Source: Balneolaceae bacterium
GTDB lineage: Bacteria > Bacteroidota > Rhodothermia > Balneolales > Balneolaceae
Direction of reading: 5' to 3'
Assembly: GCA_021767245.1 (NCBI GenBank)
Contig: JAASTO010000169.1
Coordinates: 1 to 5,786 of the forward strand
DNA length: 5,786 nt
The notes below the pieces were generated by a model. The model saw nothing but the letters and a program-made list of their open reading frames with translations, did no database searches and had not been told where the DNA came from. The position numbers and the translations under genes were made by a program. Below are positions 1 to 5,714 of this stretch, one piece after another; the stretch's first letter is position 1; the number at the start of each line of letters is the position of its first letter.

Positions 1-8
1 AACCCAAG

Positions 9-40
9 AAAACAGAGATGCCAATGTCTCTGTTGGTTTT
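9..40. repeat. Hairpin, possible weak terminator
   Basis: An 8-bp perfect stem, AACAGAGA (11-18) and TCTCTGTT (27-34), has an 8-nt loop. A runs and T runs lie outside it: GGTTTT on the plus strand, and TTTTCTT immediately after the stem on the minus strand. It could terminate transcripts in either direction, but the stem has only three G-C pairs and the T tracts are broken, so terminator activity is uncertain. It could instead be the first member of the palindrome cluster. Confidence 0.35.
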
Positions 41-147
41 CGCAGGGTTGTGGGAAGTTGGTCATTAAAGAGAAGTTTGCCCAAACTTCGTAAACCATCA
101 GAGGTTTAAACATCAATCGGGCGAAGCTTAATTCAATGTACGCTTAT

Positions 148-194
148 TAACCCCGGACTGCTTCCATGCTATCGCATTTCATTGTCCGGGGTTA
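148..194. repeat. REP-like palindrome with 11-bp perfect stem
   Basis: TAACCCCGGAC (148-158) is an exact inverted repeat of GTCCGGGGTTA (184-194). A second small hairpin sits inside the loop: ATGC (166-169), TATC loop, GCAT (174-177). Its GC-rich stem in AT-rich spacer DNA, followed nine bases later by the TGGCCC/GGGCCA hairpin, resembles the extragenic palindromes mobilised by REP-associated tyrosine transposases. No transposase is in this window, and copies elsewhere cannot be tested here. There is no T tract directly after it, so it is not a typical intrinsic terminator. Confidence 0.5.
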
Positions 195-202
195 TTCATA
201 TG

Positions 203-219
203 TGGCCCCTTCAGGGCCA
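203..219. repeat. Short GC-rich hairpin next to the long palindrome
   Basis: TGGCCC (203-208) pairs with GGGCCA (214-219) around the loop CTTCA. On the plus strand it is followed by TTCTTAATTT, which is only weakly terminator-like. Its closeness to the 148-194 palindrome suggests the two form one composite repeat element. Confidence 0.4.
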
Positions 220-237
220 TTCTTAATTTATAAATTG

Positions 238-278
238 TCATCGAATTACCTGACATCTACAATTCGGTCAACCGATGA
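238..278. repeat. Two-part interrupted inverted repeat
   Basis: TCATCG (238-243) is complementary to CGATGA (273-278), and just inside it CGAATT (242-247) is complementary to AATTCG (261-266), leaving a bulge on the 3' side. A competing small hairpin TCGGT/ACCGA (264-275) overlaps this, so two alternative folds are possible. No function can be assigned. Confidence 0.3.
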
Positions 279-409
279 TTCGCAGTTCACTACTTCTTGA
301 TTTTTGATTAACCGAACGACCGATCAGCGATGCACGATCTATCCATGTAGGGAAATAAATTACCCGAAATATTAACATGTGGAGTTTTAAAACACCGACT
401 GCCACCAAC

Positions 410-438
410 AAAAAAAGGGAAGACGCAGCTTCCCTTTT
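410..438 (-). terminator. Intrinsic terminator of the nif3-like/coiled-coil operon
   Basis: Read on the minus strand, AAAAGGGAAG and CTTCCCTTTT form a 10-bp perfect stem (plus-strand arms 413-422 and 429-438) with a 6-nt loop, and the transcript then runs into an unbroken T run of seven (plus-strand A410-A416, partly within the stem). It lies 35 bp past the stop codon of the leftward gene at 473. The shorter T4 on the other side could give some termination of plus-strand transcripts too. Confidence 0.85.
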
Positions 439-472
439 CCAAAAATTAACGATCAATGTGTAATGTATTGCC

Positions 473-1207
473 TTAGATTGACAATTCTTCTTTGGCTTTA
501 TCGAAGAATGACTGATCCACTACAATACGTCCGCTGTTCTCATCAATGATGATCTTATTCTTTCGGCGCACTTCAACCTGAGTTTGAGGAGGCAGGGCCA
601 TTCCAAGTGCGGCACCGCGATCCATAGCCACAACGGCCATACCGTTATTCAGGCCATCACGAAGTCGTTTGTAGCTGCGCATGTAGCGGTCGTCGATCTC
701 TTCTTCAACTTCCTTACGCTTCTTAAGAAGCTTGTCTTCTTCTTCCTGAGTGGATTTAATCACATCATTCAGGCTACTGCTTTTTTCATCGTGCATTTTT
801 TGGGCAGCCTCAAGCTCTTTTTCAGCTACTTCCAGTTCAGGTTCAATTTCTTCTTGTCTCTTTTCGATCTCTTTGATGCGCGATTCTGCATTTTCGATCA
901 CCTGTTTCTGAGCTTCGATCTCTTTGGTAAGTGCGTCGTACTCACGGTTATTACGTACACTCAGCTGCTGATCTTCATATTTTTCGATCTTCTCTTTAGA
1001 ACTCTGAAGATCCAGCTTCAGGTTATCCAGTTCAACCTGCAGGTTTTGCTTTTCTTCCGTCAGGTTATTGAGTTTTGCCTCTTTACGGGCAATATCAGTT
1101 TCCAGATCGAGTACTTCTTCAGGCAGGTCACCTCTTAACTGTTTGAGCTCGTCAATTCGGCTGTCAATGTATTGTAGGTTCGCTAATTTTTGTAATACTT
1201 CATTCAT
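473..1207 (-). CDS. Coiled-coil protein of C4 zinc-ribbon family, cysteines lost
   Basis: The 244-residue product belongs to the long coiled-coil family that ends in a C4-type zinc ribbon (CT398/CdsZ-like). Residues about 5-175 are charged heptad-like helix, with the family hallmark VRNNREYDAL at 84-93. The C-terminal domain (about 187-231) keeps the frame of the ribbon: GMAVVAMDRGA, then LPPQTQVEVRR, then SGRIVVD. However, the usual CxxC before LPPQ reads AALGMA (about two residues shorter) and the second CxxC before GRI reads DENS, so no zinc ligand remains. I chose the ATG at 1205-1207 because MNEVLQKLANLQYID matches the family's usual beginning; an ATG at 1256-1258 would add 17 unrelated residues and overlap the upstream gene. 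It lies 10 bp after the Nif3-like gene, without a Shine-Dalgarno sequence, so translation is probably coupled. The molecular role of the family is poorly defined; a scaffold or chaperone-like role is a guess. Confidence 0.88.
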   Translation of the reverse strand: MNEVLQKLANLQYIDSRIDELKQLRGDLPEEVLDLETDIARKEAKLNNLTEEKQNLQVELDNLKLDLQSSKEKIEKYEDQQLSVRNNREYDALTKEIEAQKQVIENAESRIKEIEKRQEEIEPELEVAEKELEAAQKMHDEKSSSLNDVIKSTQEEEDKLLKKRKEVEEEIDDRYMRSYKRLRDGLNNGMAVVAMDRGAALGMALPPQTQVEVRRKNKIIIDENSGRIVVDQSFFDKAKEELSI

Positions 1208-1217
1208 GGAGTGAGGG

Positions 1218-2279
1218 TCAACTTTGTTGAATAGTTTTAGGTTCAGGATCCGACACATAGATCTGCATCGGATTTGTTATTGTACGAGTGACCGATACTT
1301 CCACCTCTTCAAATGCTTCGGTCAGCTCATTTTTCAGGGCTTCAGCAATAGGGAATTCACTTTCATAATGACCTACATCAACGAGTAGAAAATCGTCCTT
1401 CTCGGTGAAATAGTCATGATATTTGATATCAGCAGTCACAAAAGCCTGTGCCCCTGCTTGGATGGCTTTATGTTTCAGAAAGACACCGGCACCACCACAA
1501 ACCGCCACCTTTTTGATCTTATCCACATCGCCGGAATACCGGATGGCTTTAACATCCAGTGCTTTTGAAACCAGGTGCAGAAATTCATTCTTACCAATGC
1601 CTTCCTCAGGATATTCACCGATCACACCCATCCCAAAATTCTGAGTGGTGGATGCGAGATCGATCACCTGAAAACTGCCTTCCTTCAGCATACCTTCTTT
1701 TTTGAGAGCCTTCTTCAGTACCGACACATTATGCTGATCGATGATAGCCTCAAAACATTTCAAGCCATCCTTGCGGTTATTCACCTCAAAGTAATGGGCT
1801 TCCTCTGCGGAATGGTAATTCAGCAGTTTCAGAACAGCATCGCTATCGGCGTGGGAGGTGATCAATCTGATCTTGCGGCTGATGGAATAGTTCTTATCGA
1901 GGAAACGAAGGTTATCGAGTCCTAAAATATTAGCCAGTACAAATGAGACGCCATCGAGAGCGGCATCCAGATTAGTGTGCGCCACCAGCAGGCCAATATC
2001 GTTCTTAATCAGTTTGTATATGATGCGCCCTTGTTCATCGGTGGGATTGATACTGCCGATCTTACTGAAGATCAGCGGATGGTGAGCAACAATGAGTTCA
2101 CAGCCTTTTTCGATAGCTTCGGCCACAACGGCGTCGGTCACATCAAGGCAGGTTAATACGGAGGAAACGGAAGCGTTGGGGTCTCCGACAAGTAATCCGA
2201 CATTATCATAATCCATTTTTACCTGGGGCGGTGCCCACTGATCGAGGAAGGTAGATATTTGTCGGATTCGGGTTGACAT
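1218..2279 (-). CDS. Nif3-like dinuclear metal-centre protein
   Basis: The 353-residue product is a full-length member of the Nif3/YbgI family, cytosolic proteins that bind two metal ions and form hexameric rings; some are labelled GTP cyclohydrolase type 2, but the reaction is not firmly established. Visible motifs in order: DYDNVGLLVGDP (23-34), VAHHPLIF with H66 and H67, VAHTNLD with H101 and D105, the GGAG loop (262-265), and VGHYESE with H304 and E308. H66, H67, D105, H304 and E308 match the spacing of the known metal ligands in E. coli YbgI. Residues about 130-250 form the PII/CutA-like insertion found in the longer members, which fits the total length. The start at 2279 gives the usual short leader before the AP..VKMDYDN motif. 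It is the first gene of a leftward operon with the coiled-coil protein, a frequent pairing across bacteria. A GGGG run about 9 bp before the ATG is the only weak Shine-Dalgarno-like signal. Confidence 0.95.
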   Translation of the reverse strand: MSTRIRQISTFLDQWAPPQVKMDYDNVGLLVGDPNASVSSVLTCLDVTDAVVAEAIEKGCELIVAHHPLIFSKIGSINPTDEQGRIIYKLIKNDIGLLVAHTNLDAALDGVSFVLANILGLDNLRFLDKNYSISRKIRLITSHADSDAVLKLLNYHSAEEAHYFEVNNRKDGLKCFEAIIDQHNVSVLKKALKKEGMLKEGSFQVIDLASTTQNFGMGVIGEYPEEGIGKNEFLHLVSKALDVKAIRYSGDVDKIKKVAVCGGAGVFLKHKAIQAGAQAFVTADIKYHDYFTEKDDFLLVDVGHYESEFPIAEALKNELTEAFEEVEVSVTRTITNPMQIYVSDPEPKTIQQS

Positions 2280-2335
2280 GCTATCTATCCCCTTGTTTTA
2301 TTGAATCCGACCTTCCAGTCGAAGAAAAATGTTGA

Positions 2336-2364
2336 ATTATGACTTTGAGCGTTATCAATCTCAA
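2336..2364 (-). promoter_or_regulatory. Candidate promoter for the leftward operon
   Basis: On the minus strand TTGAGA (2359-2364) and CATAAT (2336-2341) are separated by exactly 17 bp, matching a sigma-70 type promoter at 5 of 6 bases in each box. It would give a leader of roughly 50 nt before the ATG at 2279. A Bacteroidota-style TAnnTTTG box (TATTTTTG, minus strand of 2400-2407) is an alternative, with no clear upstream partner. I could not find a comparably good promoter for the rightward yggS gene in this 203-bp divergent spacer; TAGAAT at 2453-2458 is a possible -10 box without a good -35. Confidence 0.35.
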
Positions 2365-2482
2365 TAAATAACCATTAATTACAATGTCTTTAGAGCTTCC
2401 AAAAATAAGGCTTATTGATGAATGATAAAAGCTTATCTTACAGTTAATTACTTAGAATCTTAAAAAACCACCTTTTTTTGCC

Positions 2483-3187
2483 ATGAGTAACGAGGATATC
2501 TCCCAAAATCTTAGTTCCATTCAAGAACAGATCGCTGAAACCTGTGAATCTTCCGGGCGCGATCCGAAAGAGATCACCCTGGTTGCGGTCAGTAAAACCA
2601 AACCAAATGAAGATATACTGGAAGCCATAACAGCCGGACAGCTTCATTTTGGGGAGAACCGCATGAAAGAACTGGAAGATAAGATGGCAAGCATTGCCAA
2701 CCCGGATGTGGTCTGGCATTTCATCGGAAATCTTCAAACCAATAAGATCAAGTACATTGCCGATCGGGTGAATTGGATCCATTCTGTGGAAAAAGCCAAA
2801 TACCTGAAAGAGATCGACAAACGAGCAGGTCAGGCAAATCGGGTGGTCAACGCCCTTATTCAGGTCAACATCAGTGATGAGAAACAAAAAGGTGGCTGCA
2901 AACCGGATGACCTGGCCAGGATCCTGGAATCGGCTCAGAATTATGAACACGTGAAGGTAAAAGGACTAATGGGTATGGCTACTTTTACGGATGACCCTGA
3001 AGATGTAAGAAGTGAATTCAAATTATTAAAAGAATTATTTGATTCTCATCAAACGTATAATGGTGGCAGCGTTAAGCTTGAGCATGTTTCGATGGGAATG
3101 ACCAACGATTTCAAAGTCGCCATTGAAGAGGGGGCCACGATGGTTCGAATAGGAAGTGCCATCTTCGGTGAACGCAACTATGGCTGA
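2483..3187 (+). CDS. yggS: YggS/PROSC family PLP homeostasis protein
   Basis: The 234-residue product has the normal length of this family of cytosolic, single-barrel pyridoxal-phosphate-binding proteins. They carry PLP but have no known catalytic activity and balance free PLP and amino-acid pools. Motifs in order: LVAVSKTKP with the PLP lysine K38, FGENRMKEL (56-64), WHFIGNLQTNKIK (78-90), IHSVEK (99-104), ALIQVNIS (124-131), GLMGMATF (161-168), the phosphate-binding SMGMTNDF (203-210), and VRIGSAIFGERNY at the end. Family members more often read SMGMS.DF; the T here is a mild change. The ATG follows an A6-CCACC-T7 stretch with no Shine-Dalgarno sequence. It heads a rightward block that includes divIVA, recalling the ylmE-to-divIVA cluster of Gram-positive bacteria. 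Confidence 0.97.
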   Translation: MSNEDISQNLSSIQEQIAETCESSGRDPKEITLVAVSKTKPNEDILEAITAGQLHFGENRMKELEDKMASIANPDVVWHFIGNLQTNKIKYIADRVNWIHSVEKAKYLKEIDKRAGQANRVVNALIQVNISDEKQKGGCKPDDLARILESAQNYEHVKVKGLMGMATFTDDPEDVRSEFKLLKELFDSHQTYNGGSVKLEHVSMGMTNDFKVAIEEGATMVRIGSAIFGERNYG

Positions 3188-3205
3188 GTTTATCACGTAA
3201 GCTCA
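3185..3205 (+). other. Stem-loop overlapping the yggS stop codon
   Basis: TGAGTTTA (3185-3192, beginning with the yggS stop TGA) pairs with TAAGCTCA (3198-3205) through 8 bp including one G-T wobble, with loop TCACG. No T tract follows, so it is unlikely to be an efficient intrinsic terminator; it might attenuate or stabilise the message. A TATAAT at 3238-3243, just before the next gene, is a possible -10 box, but it has no good -35 partner and would start the message almost at the ATG. Confidence 0.3.
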
Positions 3206-3252
3206 TCCATCGTTCTGAACAAAAACTGAAATCAATATATAATATAGGGCTT

Positions 3253-3564
3253 ATGTTATTCGGATTACCATGGTATGCGATCGTAGCGATCGTCTCAATT
3301 GCGGGCGGACTCTTTTATGCTTTCAAGGAGAAAGAAATTGAAATGGAGTCGAAGCGAGTGACCAACGTACGGGAACTCAACGAACTTCGGAAAGTGGTGC
3401 ATAATCTGAAATCACGGATCGAAACGCTTGAATCTGACCTGAAAACCAGGAGTAAGAATACATCTAATCAATCCTCTAATCCTTTAGGGGAGATCGAAAT
3501 TGATGATGAAGTTGAGGGGCAAAATTCCGATAATAAGTCCACAAGAAATAAAAATCACAGTTAG
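3253..3564 (+). CDS. Small single-pass membrane coiled-coil protein, unknown
   Basis: I do not recognise a named family. The 103-residue product has one hydrophobic segment at about 4-24 (LPWYAIVAIVSIAGG), a charged stretch, then a short coiled coil at about 38-66 with heptad-like leucines (ELNELRKVVHNLKSRIETL), and a polar, disordered tail. The tail carries LGEIEIDDE at 78-86, a motif repeated in the next gene. The overall plan resembles PspB (one membrane helix plus cytoplasmic coiled coil), but I would not call it PspB on this evidence. No cleavable signal peptide site is obvious, so the helix probably anchors the coiled coil on the cytoplasmic face. It lies 65 bp after yggS and 10 bp before the next membrane protein, within the same rightward block as divIVA. 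The length, composition and orderly context support a real gene. Confidence 0.8.
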   Translation: MLFGLPWYAIVAIVSIAGGLFYAFKEKEIEMESKRVTNVRELNELRKVVHNLKSRIETLESDLKTRSKNTSNQSSNPLGEIEIDDEVEGQNSDNKSTRNKNHS

Positions 3565-3574
3565 AGATTAGATC

Positions 3575-3931
3575 ATGAGTGGTGAAGAGTTTGTATTAGC
3601 AATGGTTGGCATTCTGGGTGGACTTGGATTTGCCGGATTTCTATTCTGGAATATATTCAGCATCATTAAACAATGGATCCACCGCAAAAGTGGCGATTCA
3701 CAACTGGACCCGCAGTTTTTCAGGGCGTTGGGGGAATTCAAAAAATCAACGGAACGAAAGATCTCCGTTCTGGAGGCTAAAGTGGCCGAGCTTGAGGAAG
3801 AGAGATATCGGGTAGAAGAAGGGGAACACGAAACCCTTGGTGAAATTGAAATAGAAGACGAAGATATCCGTTCCTCATCCAAAGACGACCGTGACAACAG
3901 CGGCAATTTGCGTAACATGTTAAATGAATAA
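3575..3931 (+). CDS. Second small membrane coiled-coil protein, unknown
   Basis: I do not recognise a named family. The 118-residue product has a hydrophobic segment at about 6-31 (VLAMVGILGGLGFAG onward), a basic patch after it (KQWIHRK, 32-38) that fits a cytoplasmic C-terminal side, and a coiled coil at about 48-82 (EFKKSTERKISVLEAKVAEL). The disordered acidic tail contains LGEIEIEDED at 88-97, almost the same motif and in the same place after the coiled coil as in the preceding gene. The two are probably diverged paralogues or partners sharing a docking motif. It starts 10 bp after the preceding stop and ends 44 bp before divIVA. The start has no Shine-Dalgarno sequence, as with its neighbours. 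A role in envelope or division together with DivIVA is inferred from context only. Confidence 0.82.
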   Translation: MSGEEFVLAMVGILGGLGFAGFLFWNIFSIIKQWIHRKSGDSQLDPQFFRALGEFKKSTERKISVLEAKVAELEEERYRVEEGEHETLGEIEIEDEDIRSSSKDDRDNSGNLRNMLNE

Positions 3932-3975
3932 ATGTTACTTTAAATAAGCTTAAGGACGACTAAAATCACTGATTT

Positions 3976-4641
3976 ATGAAACTTACTCCGTTAGAGATCA
4001 AACAACAGACCTTTGAGAAAAACCTCCGTGGATATGACACCGCCGATGTACAGGCTTTTCTGACTCTTGTTTCCAACGAATTTGAACACCTGCTGAACAA
4101 GAATAAGGAACTTGAACAAGAAATTGATAAGCTTCAGGATCGGGTCAAACATTATGAGCGCGTAGAGGATGCCCTTCATGAAACCCTTCAAACCGCCAAG
4201 GAATCGGTTGAGCAAAAGATGACCGGTGCCCGGCAGGAAGCCAAAAGCACCATCGAAAAAGCCGAGATGGAAGCCAACGCTATCATTCAGGAGGCCAACC
4301 ACAACCGACAGCAGATCCGTCAAAGTATCCTGCGCCTGCTTGATCGCCGGGAAGAGATCATAAACGGAATATCAGCCTATCTGGATAACGCCAAGAAATC
4401 TATTGAGCAATTCGGTAACGATGAAATGGATGTCTTTAAGTTACCCAAAGAGGTCAACCTGGAGGAGGCCATTGATAACACCGGCAACGGTGGCGGTGCC
4501 CGTTTTGTGCTGGATGAAGAGGCTGATAACGACCTTGAGGATGATATGGATGAAGAAACCACTTCCAGAAAAGAAGACGAAGATCACGCCTTCCCTCCTG
4601 GCAGTGACAGGCTTGACGACATTCTTGACGAAATAGATTAA
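3976..4641 (+). CDS. divIVA: DivIVA-domain protein
   Basis: The 221-residue product begins with the canonical DivIVA N-terminal domain: MKLTPLEIKQQTFEKNLRGYD aligns without gaps to the Bacillus subtilis protein (read as two pieces, 1-13 and 14-21). DivIVA binds curved membrane with residues F17 and R18; here these are L17 and R18, so a hydrophobic-plus-arginine pair is kept. Residues about 35-145 form a long coiled coil, in line with the family's dimer and tetramer assembly. The tail from about 160 is very acidic and low in complexity (DEEADNDLEDDMDEE) and ends in a compact FPPGSDRLDDILDEID, which looks like a short interaction motif. DivIVA proteins are best known as polar scaffolds in Gram-positive cells; in a probable diderm the exact role is open. 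It follows two membrane coiled-coil genes and yggS, and precedes the nucleoside phosphorylase by 61 bp. Confidence 0.92.
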   Translation: MKLTPLEIKQQTFEKNLRGYDTADVQAFLTLVSNEFEHLLNKNKELEQEIDKLQDRVKHYERVEDALHETLQTAKESVEQKMTGARQEAKSTIEKAEMEANAIIQEANHNRQQIRQSILRLLDRREEIINGISAYLDNAKKSIEQFGNDEMDVFKLPKEVNLEEAIDNTGNGGGARFVLDEEADNDLEDDMDEETTSRKEDEDHAFPPGSDRLDDILDEID

Positions 4642-4702
4642 AACAGAATGGCACCCGGTCTATCATTGAACAACCGTTCCGCCTACAACCTTTAGAGTTT
4701 AT

Positions 4703-5539
4703 ATGAAATACGACACCGTTGAAGAATTCCGCGCCAAAAGAGATGAAGCGGTCAATTTTATCAAAGGCCAAACTGATTTTCAGCCTGAGTATTTGATCAT
4801 TCTGGGAACCGGATTCGGTCAGCTGGCCGATGAGATCGAAACGGTTCACACCCTGGCATACAAAGACATTCCGCATTTTCCTGAAGCTACCGTAGAATTA
4901 CACCCGGGTGAACTCATCTTCGGCAAGCTTAGTGGTAAAGATGTAGTGGCCATGCATGGACGTACTCATTTCTACGAAGGCTATACCATGCAGCAGATCG
5001 TTTTTCCGGTTAGAGTGGCTAAATCGATCGGAGCCCAGACCCTGATCGTCAGCAATGCCTCGGGTGGACTCAATCCCGCCTATAAAAGCGGCGATATCAT
5101 GCTCATTACTGATCATATCAATTTCCTGGGTGACAATCCCCTTATTGGTCCGAATGATGATGAATTAGGTCCACGCTTCCCGGATATGAGCGAGCCCTAC
5201 ACCGACCGTCTGCTGGAACTGGCAGAAAATGTGGCCCTCGAACATGCCATCAAAATGCATCAAGGGGTTTACCTTTCTGCAACCGGGCCCATGCTCGAGA
5301 CCAAAGCGGAATATCGCTATATGCGCCGGCTTGGAGCAGATGCTGTTGGCATGAGTACGGTTCCTGAAGTAATCGCGGCTGTACACATGGGCATGGATGT
5401 TTTGGGAATTTCTGTGATCACCGATGAATGCTTCCCCGATGCACTGGAGGCTATCAACATCGAAGATATCATGGCCGCTGCCGCCATGGCCGAACCTAAA
5501 TTGACACAGGTTATCACCGAAGTACTGAGCAGGCTCTGA
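4703..5539 (+). CDS. punA: Class I purine nucleoside phosphorylase
   Basis: The 278-residue product is a trimeric-type (PNP/MTAP family) phosphorylase that splits purine nucleosides with phosphate into base and ribose-1-phosphate in the purine salvage pathway. Motifs: phosphate loop ILGTGFGQLAD (33-43; GSGLG in most relatives), TVELHPGELIFG with H67, MHGRTHFYEGY with R87 and H89, NASGGLN (118-124), GPMLETKAEY with E199, and AVGMSTVPE with M217, S218 and T219. In the base-recognition loop the sequence is VITDECFPD: D241 stands where human PNP has N243, which distinguishes 6-oxo from 6-amino purines, so substrate preference should not be assumed to be inosine/guanosine only. The start at 4703 gives the usual N-terminal helix before the phosphate loop. 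It is the last gene of the rightward block; no intrinsic terminator is visible after it, only repeats. Confidence 0.95.
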   Translation: MKYDTVEEFRAKRDEAVNFIKGQTDFQPEYLIILGTGFGQLADEIETVHTLAYKDIPHFPEATVELHPGELIFGKLSGKDVVAMHGRTHFYEGYTMQQIVFPVRVAKSIGAQTLIVSNASGGLNPAYKSGDIMLITDHINFLGDNPLIGPNDDELGPRFPDMSEPYTDRLLELAENVALEHAIKMHQGVYLSATGPMLETKAEYRYMRRLGADAVGMSTVPEVIAAVHMGMDVLGISVITDECFPDALEAINIEDIMAAAAMAEPKLTQVITEVLSRL

Positions 5540-5622
5540 TCAGCGCTTGTTCTCAATTTCCAATATCCAACACGGAATATTCAATTTCGAAGTGGATTTA
5601 TGCCTGAATTAAGCACTCCATT

Positions 5623-5680
5623 TGTCATTTCGACCGGAAGGAACGAGCCCCTAAGGCGAGTGAATGGAGCGGAGAAATCT
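5623..5680. repeat. Dispersed 'gtcatttcgacc...gagaaatct' element
   Basis: The segment opens with TGTCATTTCGACC and closes with GGAGCGGAGAAATCT. Its ends are imperfect inverted repeats: ATTTCGACCG (5627-5636) against CGGAGAAAT (5670-5678). Sequences of this form are, from memory, a frequent intergenic repeat in Bacteroidota genomes; that is recollection, not a search. It has no coding capacity. Confidence 0.6.
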
Positions 5681-5714
5681 ATGATAGTTTTAGATGGGCA
5701 ACCAACTTTGCTCT

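Larger units (their letters stand above)
1..409. other. Non-coding region rich in inverted repeats
   Basis: No convincing coding region is present. Perfect or near-perfect inverted repeats follow one another: AACAGAGA (11-18) with TCTCTGTT (27-34), possibly enclosed by AACCC (1-5) with GGGTT (45-49); GAAGTTT (72-78) with AAACTTC (83-89); TAAACC (91-96) with GGTTTA (103-108); the 11-bp stem at 148-194; TGGCCC (203-208) with GGGCCA (214-219); and a two-part stem at 238-278. From about 280 to 409 I see only short, weak repeats. I looked on both strands for conserved cores of RNase P RNA, tmRNA, SRP RNA and tRNA and found none. The spacing suggests either a cluster of REP-like palindromes or one structured RNA; the sequence alone does not decide. 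Confidence 0.6.

Noticed and set aside
148..194. Integron attC site
   Set aside because: The long palindrome superficially fits, but the paired GTTRRRY/RYYYAAC core sites and a cassette gene are not present.
1..409. RNase P RNA, tmRNA, SRP RNA, tRNA or riboswitch
   Set aside because: None of the conserved core sequences of these RNAs could be found on either strand, despite the many hairpins.
268..456. 62-residue open frame on the minus strand
   Set aside because: It reads straight through the intrinsic terminator (the KREAASSLF piece is translated stem), has no family features, and lies in the hairpin-rich spacer.
584..1138. 184-residue open frame on the plus strand
   Set aside because: It is antisense to the coiled-coil gene; its Phe/Leu-rich composition is what the complement of Glu/Lys-rich codons gives.
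1208..1258. Longer start for the coiled-coil gene at 1258
   Set aside because: It would overlap the Nif3-like gene by 41 bp and add 17 residues unlike the family; the ATG at 1205-1207 gives the normal beginning.
2444..2950. 168-residue open frame on the minus strand over yggS
   Set aside because: It is a shadow of yggS, which has every expected family motif in the plus frame.
4454..4876. 140-residue open frame on the minus strand across the divIVA-phosphorylase junction
   Set aside because: It overlaps two well-supported genes and has no recognisable domain.
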